Shown piece after piece: positions 31,496 through 41,654 of a stretch of 64,000 nt of DNA. Location of the stretch: the NCBI GenBank assembly GCA_003994795.1, contig AP018272.1:1-64000 (forward strand), given 5' to 3'. The stretch comes from Cylindrospermum sp. NIES-4074 (GTDB lineage: Bacteria; Cyanobacteriota; Cyanobacteriia; Cyanobacteriales; Nostocaceae). How positions within the stretch are numbered: the stretch's first letter is position 1; each line of letters starts with the position of its first letter. The notes beneath the pieces were generated by a model. It was not told where the DNA came from. It was given only the letters and a program-made list of their open reading frames with translations, and made no database searches. The position numbers and the translations under genes were made by a program.

Positions 31496-34159
31496 TTATG
31501 TTTCTGGTGTAGAAACTGCATCTAACAACAGTAATCCCATTTGCTTCAGTAAAGCAGTGTTACCATCAGGACAGCCGTGTTGAATTAGGCACTTTGCACA
31601 GCCAGTATCACAATTGCAATCTCGTGCGATCGCCCCAGCAACCTCAGCAAGTTTTGGTAGATGCTTAAACACAGCTTCAGCCGCACCATTCCCCCCGTCG
31701 CTGGTATCATAGAAATAACCAGTGTAATTGTTACTCTCCCCTAACTCCTTCACCACTGTAAAATTCACCTGTTTGAGGTCAACTCTAGCTACAAGCTGTA
31801 ATGCTCTCATAATTTGATGCCCAAAGCTGTGGATGGCAATCAAGGTACTGGAATATTCCCACAACTGCTGATAACCAGAAGGAATCGGTTCTCCACTGCG
31901 GCTAAGGCTGGTTCTAGTTTCTTTAGCAAAGTGCTGGAGATATTCCCGCGAACTTGGGTTAATTGCTACTTTAACCATTGGTGCTGAAAATTGGGTGCGG
32001 AAAGCTTGCTCAAACTTTTCTTCTGATAGGGTTTTGACAATTACAGCTTTGCGGGTGAGTTTGTGACACAGGGGACAATGATGTTGTTTAGGTAAGGGTT
32101 CTTTGTAGTTGAGACACCGCTTGTTCAAACAAGTCTGCTCATAAATTTGAGTCATTAAACTGTAACCACTGGTAATGTGCTTAACTTCACCAAAGCTCAG
32201 TTCTAGGGTTAAGTATTCCTGACAGTCTTCAACAAGAGGCAGAGGGGCAGGGTGCGCGGTGCAGGGGAGAGGAATTTTCCCCCTTGCTCCCTGCTTCTTA
32301 TCTGCAACTTCAGCATCTGGAGAAAACAGCAATGGTAAATTCACTGGGTCAGTCAGCACGGTGAGGCTACTGGTTTGAGATTCCGTAGTTGCAACTGTGA
32401 AAGCTGGGCTATCTGCTGTTTGTTTTAAAACCGCTCGTTTACTGTTGAGGTCTAAGGAAATGCACTGGTAGGTCAGCATTTGTCCTTTGGCATCTTGTCG
32501 TTTGTAAATGGCTTGGGGATGGACTTCACGGTGGGCAATATCTTCTGAGATTTCTTCTAATTCTTCCCCAGAAATTGCATCTATTAATTTGATGGTTGTT
32601 TGAGACAAACCACCACGAAAGTTAACGTCTTTATGGGGATAACCTTTAGCCCACAAGCCATTGCGACCTTTATGTAAATGTCCTTGGGCTAACAACAACT
32701 TTGCTACCTCAAAAGCTGCTGTACCGAAGTAGTGTTTGATTTTGTTGGTGGGGATGCCTGTTTCTGCGGCTGCACACATCAAATGTTTGGCTGCAAAGAT
32801 GGGATATTCGTCGTTAAAGAAGACTTCCTCAGATTCTCCAGATACGAGCATTTCTGGATGTTCTGCCACATAACAGTCTATGGGGTTCAAAGCATTGGGA
32901 AGCAGCACTGTTAGTCCTGGTTGAGAACGTCCGGCTCGACCACTACGTTGCTGATATGCCATTTTGGAACCAGGCCAGCCACGCAATACACAACATTCTA
33001 GTTCTGGTAAATCAATTCCTGCTTCTAATGCCTCTGTGGCAATTATCCACTTAATTATACCAGATTGAAGTTGATTAACTACTTCGGCTCTACGCTCGGC
33101 AGTAATGCCACTGTAAAATGCGGTGACTTGGTTTGATTTTAACAGTTCAGTTAATTCTCGCACGCTGCGTCGGGAGTTACAAAAAGCGATTCCTGATTTA
33201 TTTTGATTGAGTAAAAATTGAATTATCCGCGCAGTGTCAGCAGTTAAATTATAACCGGGTTGAGTGATAATAACTTGTCTGGGTGGTGAAGCTGCTCCAC
33301 TTTTGCGTATCCAAATTAAAGGTATGGGGTTGAGTTTAGTTGGCTTTAAACCGGAGATTTTTAAAGCTAATTGTTTAGGATTACCACAAGTGGCACTCAG
33401 GAAAATAAATTGCAGTTTTTTTGAGTCACCACCGTAATGATCTACTGCTAGTTTGATGCGCCGAATTAACCAAGCCATATTTGCGCCATAGCTACCGGAA
33501 AGGGTGTGAGCTTCATCAATTAAGATGTAGCGCAATCGCTGATAAAAGTTTGCCCAATTTTGCGATTTCCAAGTTTGCTTGAGTTGGAAATGAATTAACT
33601 CTGGAGTTACACCTAATATATGGGGTTCACTTTTAAGAATTTGTTCTCGTTCTTCTGATTTGACATCTCCAGTGATCATTGCCAGCACTGGTCGATATTT
33701 TTGGGGTATAGTAGAAAGGAGTTGTGAAATCTTATGAAATTGGTCTAGTGCTAAGGCTCGCAGTCCATAAAATGCTAAGGCTCGGTGTTCTTGATTGATG
33801 CAACCTTCGATAATGCCGGGGTATGTGCTGAGGGTTTTACCACTGGCTGTGGGGGAGGTGAGGATTAAACTTTTACCTCTTCTAATTGCTTGTAAGGCTT
33901 TGGTTTGATGGGAGTAAAGTTGGGTGATTCCTAGTGATTGTAGGGCTTTTATTAGTTGTTTTGGTAGGTCTTTGGGGATGGTTTTTAGGTTAGGTTCTGT
34001 GGCGGGAATTGTTTGTTGCCAGAGTAATTCTTCACTTAGAAATTCGGCAATATCTGTTGGTTCTGGGGGATGGTGATTGGGGTGGGAATTTTCGGCAATG
34101 GGTGTAGTAGGTGGTGTCCAAAGGCTTTGCAGTAATAAGCTGTAATTGGGCGTGTTCAT
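31496..34159 (-). CDS. MrfA/Hrq1-like DEAD/DEAH helicase with C-terminal DUF1998
   Basis: An 887-residue SF2 helicase. Walker A is TSPTASGKTLS at 101-111, DEAH box 215-218 (ILIDEAHTLSG), motif III FLSAT, motif IV/V IAFCNSRRS and IATEALEAGIDLP, motif VI QQRSGRAGRS. The C-terminal part is the DUF1998 zinc module, with CNCDTGCAKCLIQHGCPDGN carrying the four conserved Cys, plus another Cys set (CLNKRCLNY and CPLCHK). MrfA-type helicases unwind DNA 3'-5' and repair interstrand crosslinks and mitomycin damage. Residues about 620-641 (GARGKIPLPCTAHPAPLPL) are translated from a CCCTGCTCCCTGC-type Nostoc repeat inserted in frame. Divergent from the NACHT gene, with 218 bp between. Confidence 0.9.
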   Translation of the reverse strand: MNTPNYSLLLQSLWTPPTTPIAENSHPNHHPPEPTDIAEFLSEELLWQQTIPATEPNLKTIPKDLPKQLIKALQSLGITQLYSHQTKALQAIRRGKSLILTSPTASGKTLSTYPGIIEGCINQEHRALAFYGLRALALDQFHKISQLLSTIPQKYRPVLAMITGDVKSEEREQILKSEPHILGVTPELIHFQLKQTWKSQNWANFYQRLRYILIDEAHTLSGSYGANMAWLIRRIKLAVDHYGGDSKKLQFIFLSATCGNPKQLALKISGLKPTKLNPIPLIWIRKSGAASPPRQVIITQPGYNLTADTARIIQFLLNQNKSGIAFCNSRRSVRELTELLKSNQVTAFYSGITAERRAEVVNQLQSGIIKWIIATEALEAGIDLPELECCVLRGWPGSKMAYQQRSGRAGRSQPGLTVLLPNALNPIDCYVAEHPEMLVSGESEEVFFNDEYPIFAAKHLMCAAAETGIPTNKIKHYFGTAAFEVAKLLLAQGHLHKGRNGLWAKGYPHKDVNFRGGLSQTTIKLIDAISGEELEEISEDIAHREVHPQAIYKRQDAKGQMLTYQCISLDLNSKRAVLKQTADSPAFTVATTESQTSSLTVLTDPVNLPLLFSPDAEVADKKQGARGKIPLPCTAHPAPLPLVEDCQEYLTLELSFGEVKHITSGYSLMTQIYEQTCLNKRCLNYKEPLPKQHHCPLCHKLTRKAVIVKTLSEEKFEQAFRTQFSAPMVKVAINPSSREYLQHFAKETRTSLSRSGEPIPSGYQQLWEYSSTLIAIHSFGHQIMRALQLVARVDLKQVNFTVVKELGESNNYTGYFYDTSDGGNGAAEAVFKHLPKLAEVAGAIARDCNCDTGCAKCLIQHGCPDGNTALLKQMGLLLLDAVSTPET

Positions 34160-34377
34160 GGTAGTGTTTTTTGAACATTGCCCTCATAAATCCCCCATTG
34201 GGGGAGTGATAATGAGTTAGGCTCGGTAAGTGATGATCTGGTATCAAAAACAAAAAAATAAATGTTACAGGACTTTACTATAAGTTTCAATTGTTACTGA
34301 CGCTTGGTATGATAAAGCACTATTTTACAAATTGATGTAAAATTAAGTCTAGTGATGTTTAAAAATTTTCAAAATCA

Positions 34378-37300
34378 ATGTATAATTGGAAACGATTTTG
34401 GTATACAAGTACGGAAAATATCAAGCTTGACTATGGTGGATTTTTAGAAGACCCAGAATCAGAATATGGACGTATCAACAATCCTGATGTAGTACCCTTT
34501 AGTTCTATATCCCATATTCCTTGTTTAGTATTATTAGGTGAGCCAGGTATTGGGAAAACAACAGCAATTACTCAAGCATTTAGTGAGTTAGAACAAGAAT
34601 TAGAAACATCTGAAGATGATTGTTTATTTTTTAATCTTGGGAAGCCTAGATTGGAAAAGTATTTAGATGATGAGCTATTTGTTAACCAAAAGGTTGTTAA
34701 ATGGATTAATGGAAATCATAAGCTACATCTTTTCTTAGATAGTTTAGATGAAGGCTCACTCTCAATAAATGAACTTCCTCTCATATTGAAAAATGAAATA
34801 GATAATTTATATAATAAGGCTAATGAAAATTATTTTAATGTTAACATACCTATTTATTACTTAGTGCTAAAAATTTTAAAACTCAACCTATTTAACATAT
34901 TTAATTTAATTAAGTGTGATTTTATTGAAAATCCTTCCGAACGCCTTTATTTTCGTATAGTTTGTAGAACATCTGTTTGGGAAGAAAGTTCTAGTTTAGA
35001 AGATAAACTTAAAGAAAAATGGGGAGAATATAATATAAAAAGATATGAACTTGCTCCTTTACGTAGAGTAGATATTATTGAAGCAGCGCAGACAAAAGGC
35101 ATAAATACTGAATTATTTATACAAGAAATTTTAAATATAGAAGTCACCATAATTGCTATTAATCCAATTACATTAAATTCTTTAATTAAAACTTACCTAA
35201 AACATGAAATTTTTTCCAATTCTAAAAAGGAATTATATAAACAGAGTTTGCTGCAATTATGTGAAGAGAATAATGAAGATCGTTTAGCAGCAGGGTATCG
35301 AGGTAGTTTAAATTCTTATCAACGTTTGATTATAGCAGGTCGTATTGCATCCATTGTACTTTTAGCTAGAAAAACTGCTATATGGACAAGTAGAGAAATG
35401 GCAGATATGCCTGACTCAGACATAGCTATTCGAGATTTATGTGTAGGTAAAGAAATCATTAATCAGCAAGAATTTACAGTTACAGAAAATGATATCAGAG
35501 ATGAAGTTTTATCTATTACAGGATTATTTTCTTCTCGTGGTAGTAACAGAATGGGATTTGCTCATCAAACCTACGCTGAATTTTTGGCAGCATGGTATTT
35601 AACTGAGCGTAATATACCTCTAGTTCAAGTAATGAGTTTAATTGTTTCTCAGGGAGATCCAGAATCTAAATTAATTCCTCAACTTCATGAAACTGCTGCT
35701 TGGTTAGCAAGTATGAGAACGGATATTCTAGAAGAAATTATCAAAACAGATCCAGATGTACTTTTAAGAAGTGATATTCCAACCAATGGAGAAATTAGAG
35801 AAAAAATAGTTGATAGGTTACTGAAATATTACAATGATGAAAAACTGTTAAATCGAGATTTAGGTAACTATTTTAAGTACAAAAAACTGAAACATCCCAG
35901 ATTAGCTGAACAACTGCGTGTCTATATTCAGGATTCTAGCAAGTCATTAGAAGCAAGAGATGAAGCAATAGACATTGCTAAAATATGTGAAGTAGATGAT
36001 CTTCAAGAAAATTTAGTAAATGTAGCATTAGATTCATCCCAATCTATACATTTAAGAGTTAATGCCGCAAACGCTCTTTGCTCAATTGGTAATTCAGAGA
36101 CAAAATTAAAATTAAAACCTTTAGCTATTGGTAATATTGAAGAAGATGAAGATGATCAACTTAAAGGATATAGTTTAGAGGCAGTTTGGCCAGAACACTT
36201 AACAGCAGAAGAATTATTTAGCTATATAACTCTACCTAAGAGAAGTAATTTATTTGGTGGTTATCAGAGTTTTCTTGATAATAAACTTGTCTCAAAACTT
36301 CAGAACGATAATTTATTGATAGCTCTTACTTGGCTTAAAAAGCAGGGGTTAAGATCCTCTGTGCATCCATTTGAAAAGCTTGGTAATAACATTTTGTTAA
36401 AAGCATGGGAAAATTTTGATATTCCTGGAATTGTAGAAATTTTTGTCAAAATAGCCCTAATACAATGGAAAGAATACGAGAATATAATAACTCGAAGTGA
36501 TTATAATGGGCTTAATTTTGAGTCACAACTTTTACAGGATGATCCAAAAAGACGTATATTCCTAGAAACGATAGTTTTAATCATGGTTGAGGAAAAAAAA
36601 GATCCTCAGTTTTTATTAAGCTCCATTACAGAAAATATTCTCTTAAGTCAAGATATATTTTGGATGTTAGATAGGTTGCAGAATACAGAATTTAAGGAAG
36701 TACAAAAAATTTGGGTTCAATTAATTGAATGGAGTTTAAACCGTCAAGATGCAAAACAGATAGATGCTATTATCACTGTAACTCAAACTAATGAGATTTT
36801 ACGTGATCATTTTACCTCTTATTTTGAAGTGGTTGAGTTAAATTCAGTCCAAGCTAAAAAAATGGAAGCTGATTATCTCCAAATGGAAGAGTGGAAGAAT
36901 CGTAAAAAAGAATCTTTTATTTTAGAGCAACCACCAAAAGAGAGAGTTATTATATTTTTGGAGAGTTTCGAGTCTGGGACTCTACGGGCTTGGTCACAGC
37001 TAAATATGGAGATGACTTTAAAACCAAATAGTAGATATTACGATAATGAATTAGAATATGATTTAACTAAACTTCCAGGTTGGGAAGAAGCAGACATAGC
37101 TACTCAAAGAAGAATAATTGATGGTGCTAAAAAGTACATTTTAGAACAAAACGAAGTAGCTTATGACTGGATAGGTACAAACACTTTTGACAGATTGGCT
37201 TTAGCTGGCTGTAGAGCCTTATTTTTAATATTGAAAGAATCACCAGAATTTTTAGACCCCCTTACAGATGAAATATGGCAAAGATGGACATCTGTTATAG

Positions 37301-38805
37301 TGGGCTACCCCAATAGTGGACGAGAATATTATTACCTTGAATTAGTTAAACAAGCCTATGTAAAAGCTCCTACTGAAACTATCAACACACTAAATTTAAT
37401 AATTGATAAAGAGAATGAAGAACATAGTAATATTTTCATTCTTGACAAATTTGATAAATGCTGGGATGAACATTTTAATTCTAAAATATTAGAAAAAATA
37501 CAAGATAAAGCACTTAAACCAAAAGTTACTGAATGCTTGCTTAAAGGGCTTTTAAAGCATGGATGTAACAAAGCTAAAGAATTTGCTAAGAGTCTAATTT
37601 CTTATCCACTACCTTCAGAAGAGGAAGAAGGTGAAAGGACTTTGTTAACTACTAAAGTTTTAGTTGAATATGCTGATTCTGATGACTGGTCTTTAATTTG
37701 GTCAGTTGTTCAACAGGATACAGAATTTGGTCGTAAGGTTTTTGAAGCAGTTGCTAATCGCTACTCATTTAGTATTAAATTAAACATCGCTGAAGAACAA
37801 CTAGCGGATTTATATATTTGGCTTGTTAAGCAATATCCTCCCGATGAAGACCCAGTTTATGAAGGAGTTCACTTTGTAGGAAGTAGAGAACAAGTAGGTA
37901 CTTTAAGAAATAGTATTTTAACTAACCTCAAGGAAAAAGGAACATCTCAAGCTTGTGTAGAAATTCAGCGCATTGCTAAAGAATTTCCTGAATTTACATG
38001 GATAAATAAGGTATTACTAGAAGCTCAAACTAAAAGACGACGTAACACATGGCATTCTCCTACACCATCTGAAATTTTTGAACTTCTCAGCAATACAGAA
38101 AAACGATTTGTTCAAGATGATAATGAACTTTTAAATGTCCTGGTCGAATCATTGGAAAAATTGAACATAGAACTTCAAGATCAAAATCCTTCAGTTATTG
38201 ATTTGTGGAATGAGATAAAATGGCTACAAGTTAGGAATTTAGCCAATTCTCTTTTAAAAGACTTACAAAAACTGCTTCTTGTTGATAAATCTGCAAAAAT
38301 AGATTTTCTGACCAGAGTTCATCATACAAAGATTAAAGGTAGTGCTTATATTCCCAAGGATGAAAATAGATTATCTGACTATGTAGCACGATATTTGAAA
38401 AATAATCTTAAAAATAGAGGCATCATACTTAACCGTGAAGTTGAAATTCGTCGAGGAGAGAGAACTGATATTCAAGTTGATGCCGTTATGAAAAAACCAA
38501 CTGGAGATGTTTATGATTCTGTAACAGTTATTATTGAGGTAAAAGGCTGTTGGAACGATGAGCTAGATACTGCAATGAAAATACAGCTTGTTGATCGCTA
38601 TTTAAAAGATAATACTTGCAAACATGGTGTTTACCTAATTGGTTGGTTTAATTGTGAACAGTGGGATAAGAGCGATTCCAGAAAGGGAAAATCACCAAAA
38701 ATTAGTATTAATGAAGCAAGAGAAAAATTTGATAAAAAAGCTGAAGAATTATCACAATTAGGTGTTAAAGTTAAAGCCTTTATCCTCAATACAGCACTTC
38801 GATAA
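34378..38805 (+). CDS. NACHT/STAND-type NTPase with C-terminal PD-(D/E)xK nuclease
   Basis: A 1475-residue protein. The N-terminal NTPase has Walker A GEPGIGKTT at 54-62 and Walker B LFLDSLDEG at 118-126, the DxxDEG form seen in NACHT-type STAND ATPases, then a winged-helix-like region with GFAHQTYAEFLAAWYL near 395-410, the usual end of the NACHT module. Residues about 440-1300 are helical repeats, probably the sensor. The C-terminal 150 residues hold a nuclease signature: RTDIQVDAV with Asp1364/Asp1368 and VIIEVKG with Glu1387 and Lys1389. Such STAND proteins are typical anti-phage sensors that activate a nuclease on binding a phage protein. Placing the nuclease at the C-terminus is unlike Avs proteins, which carry it at the N-terminus. 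The DNA is clearly more AT-rich than the helicase beside it. Confidence 0.82.
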   Translation: MYNWKRFWYTSTENIKLDYGGFLEDPESEYGRINNPDVVPFSSISHIPCLVLLGEPGIGKTTAITQAFSELEQELETSEDDCLFFNLGKPRLEKYLDDELFVNQKVVKWINGNHKLHLFLDSLDEGSLSINELPLILKNEIDNLYNKANENYFNVNIPIYYLVLKILKLNLFNIFNLIKCDFIENPSERLYFRIVCRTSVWEESSSLEDKLKEKWGEYNIKRYELAPLRRVDIIEAAQTKGINTELFIQEILNIEVTIIAINPITLNSLIKTYLKHEIFSNSKKELYKQSLLQLCEENNEDRLAAGYRGSLNSYQRLIIAGRIASIVLLARKTAIWTSREMADMPDSDIAIRDLCVGKEIINQQEFTVTENDIRDEVLSITGLFSSRGSNRMGFAHQTYAEFLAAWYLTERNIPLVQVMSLIVSQGDPESKLIPQLHETAAWLASMRTDILEEIIKTDPDVLLRSDIPTNGEIREKIVDRLLKYYNDEKLLNRDLGNYFKYKKLKHPRLAEQLRVYIQDSSKSLEARDEAIDIAKICEVDDLQENLVNVALDSSQSIHLRVNAANALCSIGNSETKLKLKPLAIGNIEEDEDDQLKGYSLEAVWPEHLTAEELFSYITLPKRSNLFGGYQSFLDNKLVSKLQNDNLLIALTWLKKQGLRSSVHPFEKLGNNILLKAWENFDIPGIVEIFVKIALIQWKEYENIITRSDYNGLNFESQLLQDDPKRRIFLETIVLIMVEEKKDPQFLLSSITENILLSQDIFWMLDRLQNTEFKEVQKIWVQLIEWSLNRQDAKQIDAIITVTQTNEILRDHFTSYFEVVELNSVQAKKMEADYLQMEEWKNRKKESFILEQPPKERVIIFLESFESGTLRAWSQLNMEMTLKPNSRYYDNELEYDLTKLPGWEEADIATQRRIIDGAKKYILEQNEVAYDWIGTNTFDRLALAGCRALFLILKESPEFLDPLTDEIWQRWTSVIVGYPNSGREYYYLELVKQAYVKAPTETINTLNLIIDKENEEHSNIFILDKFDKCWDEHFNSKILEKIQDKALKPKVTECLLKGLLKHGCNKAKEFAKSLISYPLPSEEEEGERTLLTTKVLVEYADSDDWSLIWSVVQQDTEFGRKVFEAVANRYSFSIKLNIAEEQLADLYIWLVKQYPPDEDPVYEGVHFVGSREQVGTLRNSILTNLKEKGTSQACVEIQRIAKEFPEFTWINKVLLEAQTKRRRNTWHSPTPSEIFELLSNTEKRFVQDDNELLNVLVESLEKLNIELQDQNPSVIDLWNEIKWLQVRNLANSLLKDLQKLLLVDKSAKIDFLTRVHHTKIKGSAYIPKDENRLSDYVARYLKNNLKNRGIILNREVEIRRGERTDIQVDAVMKKPTGDVYDSVTVIIEVKGCWNDELDTAMKIQLVDRYLKDNTCKHGVYLIGWFNCEQWDKSDSRKGKSPKISINEAREKFDKKAEELSQLGVKVKAFILNTALR

Positions 38806-38843
38806 CTGGTTTTGGATTTTAGACATGAATCAAGTATCCAATA

Positions 38844-38962
38844 GACCTCTTGCAAAAATCCCAATTTATTGATGCTGGCACATAAACACACTCCGATTTA
38901 TCTGTGTTCGTCTGTGTTTATCTGTGGTTTCATTCTTCTAAACTTGACTTTTGCAAGAGGTT
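38844..38962. repeat. MITE-like element with ACCTCTTGCAAAA ends
   Basis: ACCTCTTGCAAAA (38845-38857) and TTTTGCAAGAGGT (38949-38961) are perfect inverted ends of a roughly 118-bp non-coding element. The interior has the repeated TCTGTGTT/TCTGTGGTT pattern seen in small Nostoc elements. It lies between the converging NACHT and holA genes. Confidence 0.7.
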
Positions 38963-39001
38963 GAATCTAAAAACCAAAATTATCAGTCAACTTTCTGCTA
39001 A

Positions 39002-39997
39002 TTAAACTAACTTAAATAACCTGCTAACATTAAGAATTGCTGGTAGTAAGTCCTTACCTTCAGCACCCCTCTTAATAGACATTTCCAAATCCAACATCAT
39101 AGTCACCGCCTGAGCCAAAGCATTGATGCTTGTATTTGCTACCTCCTGACGCAAATAGTAAAGGCGATGAGGATTACTGATATTACACAATTGAGCTAAT
39201 TCACCATCTTTCTTCACCCCAGAAACAATCGCTGACTTCACCCATAACCAAGTTCTAAACTGAGTTAAAAGAGTGCTGACAATCACCATTAAAGGTTCAG
39301 AACGCGACAGTAAATCATCCAGCAATTGCAAAACTTGATGGCTTTTTCCTTCACGCATAGCCTCTGCCAATTGTAGGCTATTTTGAGTTTGACATGGCAC
39401 TAACTCCTTGACCTCCGCAAGCTCTAACTTTCTACCCTGAGCATAGATAGACAGTTTGCGTAACTCAGAAGCAGCACGAGTCATATCATTACCAATAGCT
39501 TGTGCTAAATATGTCACTGCCTCCTCTGATAGCAGCAGTTTCTTTTTCTTGGCTGTAACAGTATTATCTGTGGTGTTCGTGTAGAGTTTTGCAGCCAGCG
39601 AAACTATCGCCTGTTCAATCAAATCATACCGCCAAGGTGGTATCAACGAAAACTCCAACAATTTCCCATATTTGACCAGATGTTTGTAGATCTTCAGCCG
39701 CTTATCCACATTATTAGCCACAAACACCAAAATAGTTGAATCAGGCACTTGCAGCAATTGTTGCAAATTTTCTAACTCAGTATCACCCCACTGCTTGAGG
39801 TGGCAATTTTCCACAATTACCAGTTTTTTACCATCAGTCAGGGAACGAGTGCGAGCTACACTTAAAGCTTTATCAAGCTGATCAGCCGGAAATCGGTGAT
39901 AGCATAGAGTCAGCCATTGGGCATCAATCTCTGCTTTGTACTGCTTTAGCTGTTCCTGAATCGCGTGTTGGTCATCACCTGTGAGCAAGACAATCAT
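39002..39997 (-). CDS. holA: DNA polymerase III subunit delta (HolA)
   Basis: A 331-residue clamp-loader subunit. The family frame is visible: MIVLLTGDDQHAIQEQL at the start, DGKKLVIVENCHLKQW, STILVFVANNVDKRLKIYKHLVKYGKLLEF, LAQAIGNDMTRAASELRKLSIYAQGR, and RSEPLMVIVSTLLTQFRTWLWVK. The delta subunit opens the beta clamp during loading. Its ATG overlaps the dnaX stop by 4 bp, so it is translated with it. Finding holA next to dnaX with dnaN just upstream is unusual for a chromosome and points to a plasmid clamp-loading set. Confidence 0.87.
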   Translation of the reverse strand: MIVLLTGDDQHAIQEQLKQYKAEIDAQWLTLCYHRFPADQLDKALSVARTRSLTDGKKLVIVENCHLKQWGDTELENLQQLLQVPDSTILVFVANNVDKRLKIYKHLVKYGKLLEFSLIPPWRYDLIEQAIVSLAAKLYTNTTDNTVTAKKKKLLLSEEAVTYLAQAIGNDMTRAASELRKLSIYAQGRKLELAEVKELVPCQTQNSLQLAEAMREGKSHQVLQLLDDLLSRSEPLMVIVSTLLTQFRTWLWVKSAIVSGVKKDGELAQLCNISNPHRLYYLRQEVANTSINALAQAVTMMLDLEMSIKRGAEGKDLLPAILNVSRLFKLV

Positions 39998-41502
39998 CCT
40001 CTCACCCTCCCATTATTACTGTGATTGGTAGTTTTAATCAACACAGTCAGGGGTTTTGGACTTTGGGTAGCTCGTTGCAGCATTTTAGCGATCGCCTCTT
40101 TGCTATTCTCAAACTTTTTCTGATAAGCTGGTGTCACCTCTAAAATTGCCTTGTCATCTTGCAATTTAACCAGATGAGCATGAGCCAACAGCTTTTGATG
40201 ATTGGGTTTAGCCTTATCCATCACAGAAAGCCAAATTTGAGCCAAATTAGCGGTATTAGCTGCAACTGCTGGTAACAAGCTATCCTCACCTTTGCCATCT
40301 CCAGATTTATCAGTCACCTTGTTGATGGTGTATGTTCCAAATGTTGGTAACAATTTGCCATCATGCCCAGGTTTAACATTTACGGTCTTCGTTGCACCCA
40401 CAGGCAACAAACTGGGCATCAAGTTGAGTAAACAAACCTCCAGCCACACCGCCGCATTTACCGTATACCGCAGATAATTTTCAGCTTTTTGTAACTCGGC
40501 TAAAGACAAATTCAGTGTCTCGAAATTCCAGTGATTTGCAAAAGCTTTGAGTTGGGTATGGCTGACACAACCAGTCAGTAAGGCTTGTTCCTTCGGTGCA
40601 GACTTGATAATCAGCAAATCTCGGTATGTTTGTAATAAGTTGGAGAGAATCAACTTAGGCGTTTTACCAAAGTCTACTAATTCTCTAGCAACTTGCAACA
40701 GCCTAAAAGTGCTGTTGGTGGCGATCGCCTGTAAAATTGCCATTAGCTCTGTTTCTGTGACACCACCAGCGATTTCCATCACATGATTGGCAGTGATATC
40801 TGCATCTAAAAGACTTGCTTGACCCAGTAATTGTAGTGCATCCCGCAATCCACCATCGCTGAGTCGTGCGATCGCTGTTAGTGCCTCGTTATCAATAGAG
40901 ATAGATTCTGCATCCGCTACAATACGGAGATGCTGTACAATAGCTTGAACAGACAAAGTGCGAAAATTAAACACCTGACAACGGCTGACAATTGTAGGCA
41001 ATACCTTGTGCAGTTCGGTTGTGCAGAGAATGAAGACAACATGAGCAGGTGGTTCTTCAATACACTTGAGTAAAGCGTTGAAAGCGTTACCGGTTAAACA
41101 ATGGCACTCATCGAGAATAAAAATTCGGTAACGTCCTGCAACTGGCGCTAAAGTACAGCGTTCAATTAAAGCACGGGCATCATCCACACCATTATTAGAA
41201 GCAGCGTCAATTTCGCTCACATCTAGGCTATTGCTACTTTCAATAGAACGGCAGGATTGACAAATACCACAAGGTTTATCAGTTGGTTTTTTGGTGTTAA
41301 GGCAATTGAGAGATTTAGCAAGTATTCGTGCAGTTGAGGTTTTACCTGTACCTCTAGAACCTGTGAACAAATAAGCTGGTGCAATTTGTAAACTTTTGAC
41401 TGCATTAGTCAGAGCAGTTTTGATGTAGGGCTGTCCAACTAATTCTACTAAAGTCTGGGGTCGATATTTTTGATGTAGGGCGACTGTAGACATAGGATTC
41501 AA
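39994..41502 (-). CDS. dnaX: DNA polymerase III subunit gamma/tau (DnaX)
   Basis: A 502-residue clamp-loader ATPase: RPQTLVELVGQ at 14-24, Walker A GSRGTGKTS at 48-56, the four-Cys zinc module (Cys67, Cys78, Cys81, Cys84), Walker B FILDECHCL with Asp131/Glu132, sensor CTTELHKVLPTIVSRCQ. The C-terminal region about 370-502 is Lys/Ser/Thr-rich then folded (NLAQIWLSVMDKAKPNHQKLLAHAHLV). It is shorter than the chromosomal cyanobacterial form and has no intein. It loads the beta clamp with delta. A second ATG three codons on (MSTVALHQ) is also possible as start. Confidence 0.92.
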   Translation of the reverse strand: MNPMSTVALHQKYRPQTLVELVGQPYIKTALTNAVKSLQIAPAYLFTGSRGTGKTSTARILAKSLNCLNTKKPTDKPCGICQSCRSIESSNSLDVSEIDAASNNGVDDARALIERCTLAPVAGRYRIFILDECHCLTGNAFNALLKCIEEPPAHVVFILCTTELHKVLPTIVSRCQVFNFRTLSVQAIVQHLRIVADAESISIDNEALTAIARLSDGGLRDALQLLGQASLLDADITANHVMEIAGGVTETELMAILQAIATNSTFRLLQVARELVDFGKTPKLILSNLLQTYRDLLIIKSAPKEQALLTGCVSHTQLKAFANHWNFETLNLSLAELQKAENYLRYTVNAAVWLEVCLLNLMPSLLPVGATKTVNVKPGHDGKLLPTFGTYTINKVTDKSGDGKGEDSLLPAVAANTANLAQIWLSVMDKAKPNHQKLLAHAHLVKLQDDKAILEVTPAYQKKFENSKEAIAKMLQRATQSPKPLTVLIKTTNHSNNGRVRG

Positions 41503-41654
41503 TAACCTTAAGTTGTCGCCCTTACCCCTGTTAAGGGGGTGTAATTTTGACTCAAAAATAGGCTGATTTGCTCAACCATTTATCGTGTTGGCGCATCTTC
41601 ACAGAGAATTGGCATCAGAAATTGGCTGTATTTTTAGCAACCAATTCTATTTTA

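Noticed and set aside
39994-41502. An intein or programmed frameshift in dnaX
   Set aside because: The protein is continuous through all clamp-loader motifs with no intein splice motifs; chromosomal cyanobacterial dnaX inteins are a different case.
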